Assembly: GCF_049243985.1 (NCBI RefSeq)
Contig: NC_135373.1
Span: forward strand, 98,513,213 to 98,577,212
Direction of reading: 5' to 3'
DNA length: 64,000 nt
Source of the DNA: Paroedura picta
Lineage: Eukaryota; Chordata; Lepidosauria; Squamata; Gekkonidae
The notes under the pieces are model-generated. The model had not been told where the DNA came from and did not search any database. It saw nothing but the letters and a program-made list of their open reading frames with translations. How positions within the stretch are numbered: the first letter of the stretch is position 1; each line of letters begins with the position of its first letter. Positions 13,501-25,700 of this stretch are shown here, piece by piece. The position numbers were made by a program, and so were the translations under genes.

Positions 13501-16500
13501 GCACTACCATACATACTGGAATGGCCACAATCATACATCCCAGCAAACTAAAATTAATAAGCCATGTATTAAGCTTGCTTGGAGAATCCAAGATTAGGAT
13601 CAACAAACCACAGTTCATAGGCAGCTTACATTCAGGTATCATACCACAGTGAAATCAAACCAAGATATATATAGTTTAGAGCTACATTTGAATGCAATTT
13701 ATAATACACATTTTTTTAAGATGGTGCTTTTTCAGTTTTTATACTAAATTTACAAAAACTCAGTAAAGGCAGATTCCAAAATAATAGATTTCTTTACATA
13801 ATGCTTGTAAAAATACCCAAAGCCCTTCCCTTTGTATTATTCTGACTGGGCATATTACCCATGCAGTTAAGTTGCAGTTCCCTGGTCTGTGCATTCTTCA
13901 AAGTAGTCAGAAAGAGATCACACAGCCTCTCTGTGAAATGTACATACAGTCTCTCTACAGCATTAGGGGCAGAGCACAACTTGCCATAAAGGTAACATAC
14001 AGCAGCCTTTATTTTCTCATTGGGATACATCAAACATGTAGCCAGATGCTCTAACATGCTACCTGCACGGGGAATAGAAAAGGCAAGTGTTAAAACAGAA
14101 CACTAATAACCGTCTAAGAACCTAATGAAGTCAAGCCTCCAAAGGCACCATTCAAGAAGGGCAAAAGGGAAAATCTCCAGCACCCATCCCATAGTTCAGA
14201 TGATGTATATAACTTAGAATCTTCTATATCCCTAGACACTTACTGGCTCTATAATAACTTCTTGTTATTCAATAAATACACATGTATAGGTATTAAAGAA
14301 CTGCTCTGATGTTACATTTTATTACTTATTAACATTTTGTTATCCTACTTTTGTACACAAGTAGCCCACCTAAAGAGCCTTATGATCACACTGAAATTTT
14401 AAAAATCAGATAAAACAAAGGTAAAGATCTAAAATGACATAAAAACACAAACCACAAGTTTAACATTATTCAGTCTAGGCTCAGTCACAATCCTGAAGGA
14501 CTATTAAGAGATACAGTAAATATTAAGATATACAGAAATAGGAATGCAGTTTCATTTTGTGTTAGTCCAGTCTTCTCAGATTTCAGATGCTATGTAGAGT
14601 TGATCCCTGCTAGTATTCAGATGGGAGACCATCAGGGAGTCCAGGGTCACTACAGAGATAGGCAATGACAAATCACCTTTTTTCATCTCTTTACACACAC
14701 ACACACATATATTGTAATGATTAACAGATATGAAAATAATCACAGCACAGGATCATAGAATTGGCTCTGTCTCACACATTTTGTTAGATTGCCCCTTATA
14801 TGAGCAGTGTCGGGATGACAGCTTTGTTGCTTTGCTGGGAAACAAGCCTTCTGTAAGTAAATCTATGACCTTGCAATCTCTGCTCTCTGACAAAGACCCA
14901 GAGGTAACCATTTTAGTTGCCAGAGTTTTAACTAAGATGCTTTTATAATATGCTGCCTACTTTGTATTTTATCTTTTATAGTTTATTTAATCATTTTAAG
15001 ATCTGTTTGGTTATGTAACCCCATGGCCTATTTTATTATTTTGTTGAAATTTTAAACCCTATTTTTATATGTCTTATACATATTTTATGCCAATAAAAGG
15101 TTACTGACTAACTGACTGACTGATTGAATTGGAAGGTGACATACAGGCATCTATTCCAACCCCTTGTTAAATGCAGGATCAGCCTAAAGCATCCATAAGA
15201 AGTATCTGTCCAGCTGCTGCTTAAAGACCACAAGTGAGAGGGAGCTCACTTCCTCCTTAGGCAGCTGATTCGACTGAACTACTCTGTGAAAAAAAAATTC
15301 CTGGAATCTAGCCAGTACCATTCTACAAGTAATTTAAACCCATTACTGTGGGTCCTATTGTCTACACTGCTTTATAAATATATATTTTATAAATTTATAA
15401 TTTACACTGATTTATACATTCTTTTTCATTTGATCAGCTATTGGCTATTATGTTTTCAATGGAGAGACTTCAGTTTCTTGTTTCTTGTTCACAGCATACC
15501 AAGCATACAACACACCCTGTTCCCACTGAAGTTAGCAAAGTATTCTACACAGGATTCTAATGAAAAGGCCTTATGATCATGGCCCGAAAGATCATTTTAC
15601 CTCACCTATCTTTTAAAACAAAACATCCAGTCTGATGAAGAGCTTTGGAGGAGACTTATAACACAGGGGCTTTCTGCACCGGGATCCATGTAGCAAATTG
15701 TTTGCTGAACGAAAAATCGTCATTTAAAATAGTGGAATTCGTCGTTATGCATACCTGCCTTTGTAGTGGAATCCAGTTGCATTTCTATCGTTTCCCACAG
15801 GCTTCCGGTCTCGGCAAAAATCGCTAGCCAGGAAGCGCTATTGCCAAGCTCGTCCCGCCCCTGGCCGTCAAGCAGCCAATGGGCGGTCGTTAGCATGGTC
15901 CCAAACAGCCCCTTTCCCTTTAAGAAAGGTTTTTGTTTTTTTTTAAAAAACACATACGTTGCAACGAATATGCGTTGATTCGTTGCAACGGAGAGACCCA
16001 TCCAGCTAGCAGGTGGTGTTTGAGCTGCCGTTTCATCGTTGCCACGCTCCCCCTGAGTGAAAAAAAAATCCCCCCCCTCACGGGCGCGATTTTCAGCTGA
16101 AAACAGTGTGAAAAATAAAGGGAAAATAAATCAGCAAACGGGCTTCTGTGTTGCTTGTGTTTAGTGACTGTAAACAGAGGGACTGCAGACGGGGAAGCCT
16201 CACTGGCTAAACGGAGGCTCGCCGGTGCGTTGATCTCCGCTCGCTCGGAGAAAAAAAAATGGCGATCGCTTCGCCGGAAGATCAGAGGAGAGAGCCAGGG
16301 GGAGGGACTTTGTAGAAACCACAACAATGGTAACGCACAGAACTTTCCCGCTAGTGTTGCAGATTGGTTGCAGGAGTGTAGCGCTTTCCGGAGGGGGAAT
16401 CCACTTTTTGGGATTTCCCTGAAAGCGCTACAACGAAGCGCTTTTTGCAGATCGGTTTCAGGAGTGTTGCAGATTGTCAACGACGTTGTGCATAACGGCA

Positions 16501-19500
16501 AAACTGTAGCGTTTTCAATTAGTAACCATTGTGCAATTTTGGAGGAGTGCGGAAAGCCCCACAGTGTTCTCTGTTAATTTGGTTGGTCTAAAAGGATTAC
16601 ATAGTTTTTGTTTTCAGAGTTTTCCATAAACACACATAAACACACACCTTTTTTGTTTTACTTTTTCAAGTGTGTTCAAATCTTATCTGTCTCATTCCCA
16701 CTGACATGGCACCCTTGCTGACCGGTTGATTGTCCTTCACAAGCCTATAGTCTGCTACCCACCATTCCAAAATAGCAAAGATGGAAACTGTTCTCTATGT
16801 GCAAGTCATCACCTAATCAGATGACAAATCATCCATTGTTCCCTGGGGTTGGAAATAATGTACTCTTGCTATGCTAAATGTTGCTGCATTTTGTATTACT
16901 TTTTACTTGATATTTTAAGGGCGGTGAATTTATTTCATATCATCACATTAAACCTAGGTCACATAATCCTCGTTCATTTGTCAAAAGTGTATCTTTTGGT
17001 TCCTTCATATTGCCCATGACCTTAATATATCAATGGGATGGTATTCTCATTTATGGATGTTTTGTTTGACTGCCTTTATTTATTTATTTATTTATTTATT
17101 TATACTTATATTTATATACCGCCCTCCCCGAAGGCTCATTGTCTAAAAAAGGACACTCTTATCAGCCAATCCAAAGATTTCAATACACCTAAACATATAC
17201 ATTTTACTGTGGTGATACTGAAAGTACAATAATCTGATGGTTTAGGATTACATTAGAACTGTTAGTCGCAATGGATGAGCTACATATGCTCTAGGAAAGC
17301 AGTCAACATCACTGAAATTCTAGTCCTCCAAGCCGAAGACGCTGAATGGTTTAGGCATGATCCAGGAACAAAGAGATATCTACAAATCAAACTTAATCCC
17401 TGCTTAGTGACACATGTGACACTAAATTGTACAGAAAGGTTTGCACTGTTCCTTTTGTCATGTTATTCATTTTTTACTTTCTACTTTTTAAAAATGCCAT
17501 GTAAACTTAGATTTGCTTTCCAAAACAATGTATATTTTACTATATGAATTTAAATATATGTCTTTGTTGTCTATCTGTCACACATTTTGATTATATCTGT
17601 CAGGATGCTTGTTTGCTAAAATAGGTGGGCTTTTATGAAAGTACTGAGTAAATGTCTTCAGCAGCTTTTAATAGACAGTTCAAGTCTCTATACCCTTGCC
17701 CTCCTATTTAAAATCTCCAGTGAAGAGGGATGATGCATTGTTCATTTTTAGTTTTGAGCCTTAGTTCTGTGGCCTTGGCTGAGTTTAGCAGGGACAGTTT
17801 ATAAGGCACTTCATGCACTCCAAAGGATGTTTCTCCTTCACAGGCATTAACTACCTCATACTTACTCTTAATTCCTAGATCCTTCCTCTCCACATGTACA
17901 AACCCATTTGAAACTCAATACTCCTACCTATTCTCAGTTTACTTTCTTACCTCATACTCCACGCCTGACTTAACTTTCCAGGATTTTCATTTCTTATTCC
18001 ATTTATGTGTGTCTCTTCCTACATAGTTTGTAGCAAATCCATCTGCTATCCCTCTTCCCCTTGCATAACACACACACAATATGGATAGATTCAAATGAGT
18101 AGCCGTGTTGGTCTGAAGTAGCACAAGAAAATCAGAGTCTAGTAGCACCTTTAAGGCCAACAATAAATCTTTGTTGGTCTTAAAGGTGCTACTGGACTCT
18201 GATTTTAGTACACACACAATATGTAATGGTATTTTAAAAATCCATATTGTCTCTGATACAATATCTGCCTCTCTGTTCATTTTTGGACATTTGTTTATAT
18301 CCTGAACTCTCATCTCTGGACCCAGTTTAACACAGATGGAATATCCTCACATTCTGTACAAAATATTTTTTTAATATTGACTTCAACATAAGCTTTCTCC
18401 CTCATATACCTAAATCTAAAGAATCTTCTCAATTCATTAAACTAATCACCCAAGAGTCTTCTGAGTTAATTAAACCAGGGGTAGTCAACCTGGCAGGGGC
18501 TCATGGGAATTGTAGTCCATTGACATCTGGAGGACCACAGGTTGACTACTCCTGAATTAGACCACCTAGGACTTGCTATTAAACCAGATAATGTTGTAAG
18601 CAACTTCTGTTTAGAACCTAACCACTTAATTTCCACTCAGATTTACAAGAGTGATAAAAAAGAACAGTTGGTTTGGTAGTGGATGCTGAGATGAATCAGA
18701 TGAAAAACAACGAAAATGAAAATTGATTCACGTTACAGAGTCCACCCAGTGTACATATGGCTGCCACAGGAACTTTGGATCAGACATATACTTGGATGTC
18801 AGCACTAGGAATTTAATTCTCAGGCATACAGGGGCCTGATTCAGACTGGAACCAAAGTGAATGGTGAGAGACTGCTTCTGCCTTTCCTACGACCATCATT
18901 TTCCTGACTGGTAATGGCCCTGGAATGCCACCAGTTATCCCACTGGGAAACCTACTTGTAGGTACAATACATATAAGTTTTCCCAGTAAGGCAAACAATG
19001 GCTTCCATTTGAGTTTGGAAAAACAGTGAGTGAGGGGTAAAGCACCCTCTCCTTGTATGTCATCTTTCTGATCCAAATAAAGTCCCGGTCTACATAGGAA
19101 TTTAACTACCAGCATGGAACTCTAGACACAAGTCTGTTGACAAGCTACATATCTAACATATGGACTTTGTAACATGTGAATTGGCCCCAAAACAATTATA
19201 AGAACCTTCAAGGATGGCAGAAAAAACAAGCTCCCTTTCATCTTCACAGATGTTTTAGTACTTTCACTGTATAGTTAAGTTTACTTGAAATACTTACTAT
19301 GTTCAATTACCAATTCATCAGCAAAAATTGGAATAACATCTGCCAACTTTCCCAGGAGAATTAAAATGGGTAAGCTGCCTCTTGTAGTGGTTACTTTGCA
19401 TAACTATGAGGAAGAGAAGTGAAAAAAAATCCATCACTAAATAAAAGTAGGAAACACACACCATTCAGCAGGCTAGACTTGTGAAAAGATCATCAAAGTA

Positions 19501-19646
19501 CGGCTTTTTCTTTTGCTGCTCCTACTCAACAAAGATTCTCTGTATTGCTTTCATTGCCACAGTGAACAAGGTATGCACACATTGGTGACAGTCAAACAGA
19601 GTTTTTGGCACACTTTTGTCAGCTTTTATGAAATTCCATTTCCCTA

Positions 19647-19709
<63 letters not shown>

Positions 19710-22700
19710 AGGCATATAGTCAGCTCCTATCTCTGTCTCTCCTCTCCTCTCAGTAATTCTTTACCTATTCTTAAATCAGGGTGTGCAACCTTATTGCCTT
19801 ATTTACTCTGCTAACAAATTCTACCCACCTAAACAGTAATTGACTCTGGGGGAATTGTTCTCTGTAGTCTGGAGATCAATTGAAATTCCAGGAAAACTCC
19901 AAACCCAACCTGGAGGTTGGCAACCCAATGCCAACAGAGGATTTTGAGGGCTGATGTCAGGAAAAACAGCGCCTGTATAGGTAGGACCTTTGCAAGGCAA
20001 GGAAGTGTCCACCATTCCTTCAAGGTGGCAAGCTAACATGCTTGGGCTTGATGTGTCAAAATAAAGAAGTAACACAGTTTTAAGAAGCTGTATATCGAGG
20101 ATGGGGAAAAACAAGCAAAAAAAACACTTCAGTTTGGAAGACACAGCAAACAAAACCCTATCTGGGAATAGCCTCTCTCGGAACTATATTTCCTGATGTT
20201 TACTATGCTCCTAAATCTGCATGGTGAGGACAATTTCACAGGTAACCTTCCTGACACAGTCCTGATGCAGGATAAGGAATCATCAAACCGGTCCCATGAG
20301 TCTAAAGAAATTTTTAAAAGGTTTTTTACTCCTGAGGAAAGGCACCTCTTCTTGTCCTAGCTTTCCAGATCAATGGAGCAGATGCTTCAGAAGAACCCTG
20401 GAGAGAATGTATCTGCAGAGAACACCCACTCAGAAACACCAGCCTTCATCAGAGGAACATGCTTCCTGGTATTTTGTTATGGGCCCCAGAACTCCATGAA
20501 CAGCCATTTTGTGATTTCCCCCCCATAGCAACGATTTTCTGGGGTCTCCCACTCTGCATTCTCAAAATTTAAAAAGCGCCCACAGACTCAACAAGAGTGA
20601 GGACCTGATACAGATGTCTCTTTGCCATGATTCTGTATCACTTTTCCCATTCCTCAGTTTTAAATGAAAACACTTTGAAGAGCAGGGGAAATGATTTAAA
20701 CTAACCTCTTGCTGACACTCTTTCAACAGAAAGTTCAGGTATCCCTCCAACTTCAGCTTCACTACAAGCATTACCAGAACTAAACACAAGAAAAAAGTTT
20801 AGTCACATTTCCCCATGTGCTTTTTATGTCACCATGAATATAGCTAGCATCATTATATAAAGTATTCAACTCCCCCCTGCCTCCCTGTGGTCGTTCAGTG
20901 CTTAATTTATGCATTATCTATAAAGAATTAGTATGTGAGGGAAAAGAGAAGACGCTTCTTTACCTTCTGGCTTTCCTATTTTTCTCCTGCAATTCAGGAG
21001 CTGCATATTAAACACTTTTTATATAATTAATAAGAGAAATTAAATTTATAATGAGGAGTGATATGTTGAATGTATATATAAAATGAAATCAAACAAGGAA
21101 GGAGAGAATCTCTCCTTCGTTAAGACACAAGCACAGTAATAAATTCTGCAATTAGCGCATTTCTCATGGAATAACCTTTCAGCCTTTTGATCAGAAAAAA
21201 ACTGATTTTCTCCTAGATATAACTGGATGATTCATCATCTACTATAAGTTCTCTTCTATATGATTTTGTGCAGACCTACAAAACATAATCCAGGAACCAC
21301 AAATGAACTCTTTAGGTGTTTTTATGATGCCTCTCTCAGTTCCGCAAAACCAACTGAAATTATTCTTGGCTCATAATTAATGATTGATGATCCCATGCCA
21401 TCTGTTCCACTGAAAAAGAAGCTCATAGAAAACTGCATTTCCTATGAACTGCTTGGCTTTAAGAAATGTGCAGATGGCTCTTGTGAATATCACAGATAAC
21501 TTCCTTGGTAATAAACCAGCAAACTTTTGTTTGCTGCTAGAATGGAAATTTATCAGCTTGAATGACCAATATAATTTCTATGTAAAGAAGAATAAAGAAT
21601 ACTGCACGTTAAGGGACATCAAATTGCTTCCAACTTATGGCAACCCTATGAATTACTTCTATTACAGGAATGCTAACATAGCTCTGACGAGCTGGCATGT
21701 TGTAGTGGTTAAAGAGCAGCAGGTTTGATTCCCCACTCCTCCACATGCAGCGAGCTGGATGACCTTGGGCTAGTCAGTTCTTCTAGAGCTGTTCTTGCAG
21801 AACAGTTCGCTCAGACCCACCATCCTTACAAGGCTTCTCTTGTAGCGAGAGGAAGGGAAAGGTTTTTGTAAGCTGCTTTGAGAAACCTTCCAGTAGTGAA
21901 AAGCAGAATATAGAAAACCAGCTCGTTGTCTTCTCTATTTTCAAACATCCATACCTGCAGAGGGTTTTGGCCTTCGTATGTTTCCTGCCCCTCGCCAAAG
22001 CTTTCAATGCTAAAAAAATCTAGGTTAGTATTTGAAAAAGTGGGTGTACCGTTTTCTCAGTGCAGAAGACAGAGCTTATGGTTATCTCACTGGCACTATA
22101 AGCTCTATTGTATGGATCTTATTTTGACTTTGGCCATCTCCACTCAGATTATTTGATATGAGCCTGAAGGTATTGGAAACTGGGTTTATTCAGCTTCCCC
22201 AGAGCATCAGAGTATAAGTGCACTTCCAAGGTTTTCTCCAATCCTCTGATCTTTGTCATCAAAACTGCTTTGCTGCTATACTGACAGCCACAGCACCAAT
22301 AAGAAAACCACACAAGCCTGTCCCACTCTGGAATCTGCCTTAAGTCATTCATTTGGTTCATTATGCTTTTCATTCAAAATTTATGAGTGTGGAGATCTTC
22401 ACATTTTAATTTTAACTGATCTATAAGGTTATGGTTGAATATTTCAGAACACAGAGTGCCTTGCTATATCAGCAATGAATACCAGCTGAAGACAACAAAC
22501 ATTCAGTAAAATTTAAAACATCATTTTATGAGACCCTTTTGAAAAAACAAAGAAGCTTTAAAATCATCCCTGGTCAATGCCAAAGCCATGACTGAAAGAT
22601 GAGGCACACACTCATGAAAATAGCCTGCACAGTTACTTCCAGGGGGAAGCTTATCTATCACTAAGAATGCAGCATGTCTTATAGACATCATCAATCTTCA

Positions 22701-25700
22701 GAACAACAACTCCAGAATATGTCTCTGCTGCTTCAGTTTTTAAGTGGGCAATCAAACTGCACCAACTTACTCAAGGCCATGAACTGAATCCATCGCTGAG
22801 GTAAACTTCCCAATCTTATGGAGATATAGTTATGTCTTATTTGGGAGCTGCAAAATCCTGCCTAGAAATGATACCTTCCCTACTACAGAATTTGCTCTTG
22901 TTCTCTTTGTACAAGAGATACAATTTCTCATTCTACTGGAATGCCCTTTATATTCCAAACTAAGATGTCATTTCATTTTACTGTGGTTGGTGAATTTTTA
23001 CGATTCTATTCCAAGCAGGATGGTCCCCTTCCTACTCTCAGATCAAAATCCTACTATAACTTTGGATGTTGCAAAAGAAAAGTTATTTTGCTTGTCTTTT
23101 GGGAAATAGAGATTATAAAGGAAGTTTCAGATTCTTTTATCTCTCAAGGCATTGAGCCATAGTGCTTTTACTGAATAAGGGAAAGAAAATGACAACAAAA
23201 GCTGTTGAGGTAAAATAAAAAGATTCCCAACTTCAGCAGACCCATGAATTAGGACCACAATCTAGAACTTTAGAACTCAGTTCAGAGTGTGTGTTATGTG
23301 TACTCACTTCCAACCTATAACAACCCTATGAATTAATGACCTCCAAAAGGTCCTCTCATTGACAGCCTTGCTCAGATCTAAGAAACCGAAGGCTTGAAAA
23401 TAGTCCCTCTTAAGAAAAATTCATATTGGAACCTTTTATATATTTTTGCTACGTAACACTTGGTATGTACTTCAAATTTAATCAGAAATCATTTTCTTTC
23501 TGAACACTAATTCTAGCTCAACATTTCCTTCTCACCTTCAATGGATAAATCCAATATATGACTGTCTTCCATACTTCTCAAGATCCCTACAAGACAAATA
23601 CACACATAAATATCACTTTTCTGCAATCAATATTGAGTCCAAAGAAATAGGAAACTTTCAGCACTGTCTTAGTTCTTCTTTCTGGTAGCCGTGTAATGTG
23701 ACATGAATGTATATATGGTCAGCAGGCCAAATCACTACAGGAGACAAAATACTCCCTAAACCCAATTCATCTGGTGTTATGGCACACAAAGGTAAACAGA
23801 CCATGTGCATTGTGTCACAACTGAGAGGCAGTGTGGTGTACTGGTTAAGAATGTCAGACTGATATCTGGGAGACCAGGTTTGAAGCCCCATTCATGCCAT
23901 GGTAGCTTGGTAGCTTGCTGGGCAAGCTTGGACCAGTCATACTCTCAGCCTAATCTACCTCACAAAGTTGTTGTGAAGATAAAATGGAGGAGAAAACACC
24001 ATAAGCCAATTTGTGTCTTCACTGGAGAGAAAGGCAGGGTACAAATGAACTCATTCCTAGGTATTGTCACTTCCAGGTTTTTCTCCAAAATGGCATCATA
24101 CCTTCATTGACATACCCAATCATGATCTCCTGCTAGTTACCAGGGCAGGTTTAGCAACTGTATCCAGAAAAGACATGTGACTGTGTGCTACCTATGAGTA
24201 ACAGGTACAAAAACCTAGGCATGTCTACAAAGAAGTAAGCCCTACTACCTTTCCCAGATAAGGGTGCATATAGCTGCACCCATGTTCCTACTGACTCAGT
24301 TCATAATCTTAGGCACTATACTACTATGGCACAGAGTGAGCACGTAGCAAGCAGGGTTCAGCCGTAGGCACCATGGCGGCTGCCAATACTTTCCCCCATA
24401 TCCAGAGAGCTCTTCAGAAAATGGATTGTAAGGCACAACGCGTTATTAGCTGCCCTCATTCAAATGAAAAAGTTGTCTATGGCTGCAGTAGCACTCACAA
24501 CTAAGGATCAGAGGGACTGGTAAGTATTCCTAGCCAGTGTGTGGTTCCTATTCTCTTTCAAGCTTTAAAAAAAACCCCACTGCCTCCCTTCTTGTCCCTG
24601 GCTTCCTTTTATTCCCTAAACCTTTCAGCCTCCCCCTCTAGCTTTCCTTCAACCCTCCTGCAATTGGTTTGGAATGCAAGGAGGGAGAAAATTTATTTTG
24701 GTTCCACCCCTGGAGCAGCTATTTTGGATTTAGGTCCACCTTCTATTTTGGGATGGCACTCACAACCTGGCAAGGCTGATTCTATCTTGGTGTAGTAACA
24801 TAACCCAGCTGGCTTTGGTTCAAGTCCCTCCCCAGTAATACACAACCCATGAAGCAAAAAAGCTTTATTCAAGAAAAGCTTTAAAAAAACCAGATCATAT
24901 AGTTCAGTGGCCATATTAATGCACAAAAATAAAAAAACTAAGATGGCTAACTTAATTCTTGCAGCAGAAATACAGGTTCCTACATCTAAAGCATCATGTT
25001 TCAAACAAGTGCTTTCAGTCAACCAGGGTTCAGTAGGTGGAAGACAAAGGATAAGAAAGAATATCCTCTTCTATCATGGTGTATAGGAAACACCAGCATA
25101 ACTTTCTGGCTTTCCCCAGCCAATTACAGGCCTGTCTTCAAAGTATATTCTGGACATAGCAAGCTCCCCCCTAAATCCACAGCTGAACTATGTGAGCTCC
25201 TTAGCCAGTAAAAGGGGGGGGGGGGGGCGCGGTGTAACCTGCTGAAAAGTCAGAGTATAGTAAAATGAGTGTTTAGCTAGAAGTTTTCTCTAAGATGGAT
25301 TCTCTCTTGACACAACGTCCTCTAAAAAGTCCAAAGGTACCCATACGCTCAAAAAGGTTAAGGATCCCTCCAGTAAAACAGACTAAAAAAGGGAGGAGCT
25401 ATTTATGCATCCATATCTGAAAAATAATGAACAGTTGGTAGTCTGAAACCTGTGATATTAAGTGGATATGAGGTCCTCTTACCAAAAAGAGTTCCTATGG
25501 AATGGACACATACTCTTTCATCTTGAGCAAGCAAAGGAATGACCAGCGCTGCATGTCGAGTCAGAACATCATGGAGGCAGGACAGCACATGATTCTTGCG
25601 GACTAACTGAAGATTTGAAAGTTTCATCAGTTGTTTGTTTGGAAAAACAAGTAGAGTGGTACTTAAATTCTGATGCAAAATTTAATGCAGCAAATGATCA

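Noticed and set aside
15920-16577. Overlapping 193- and 140-codon open frames as a transposase or host gene
   Set aside because: They overlap on opposite strands inside a TIR element, show no known motif, and are explained by high GC content.
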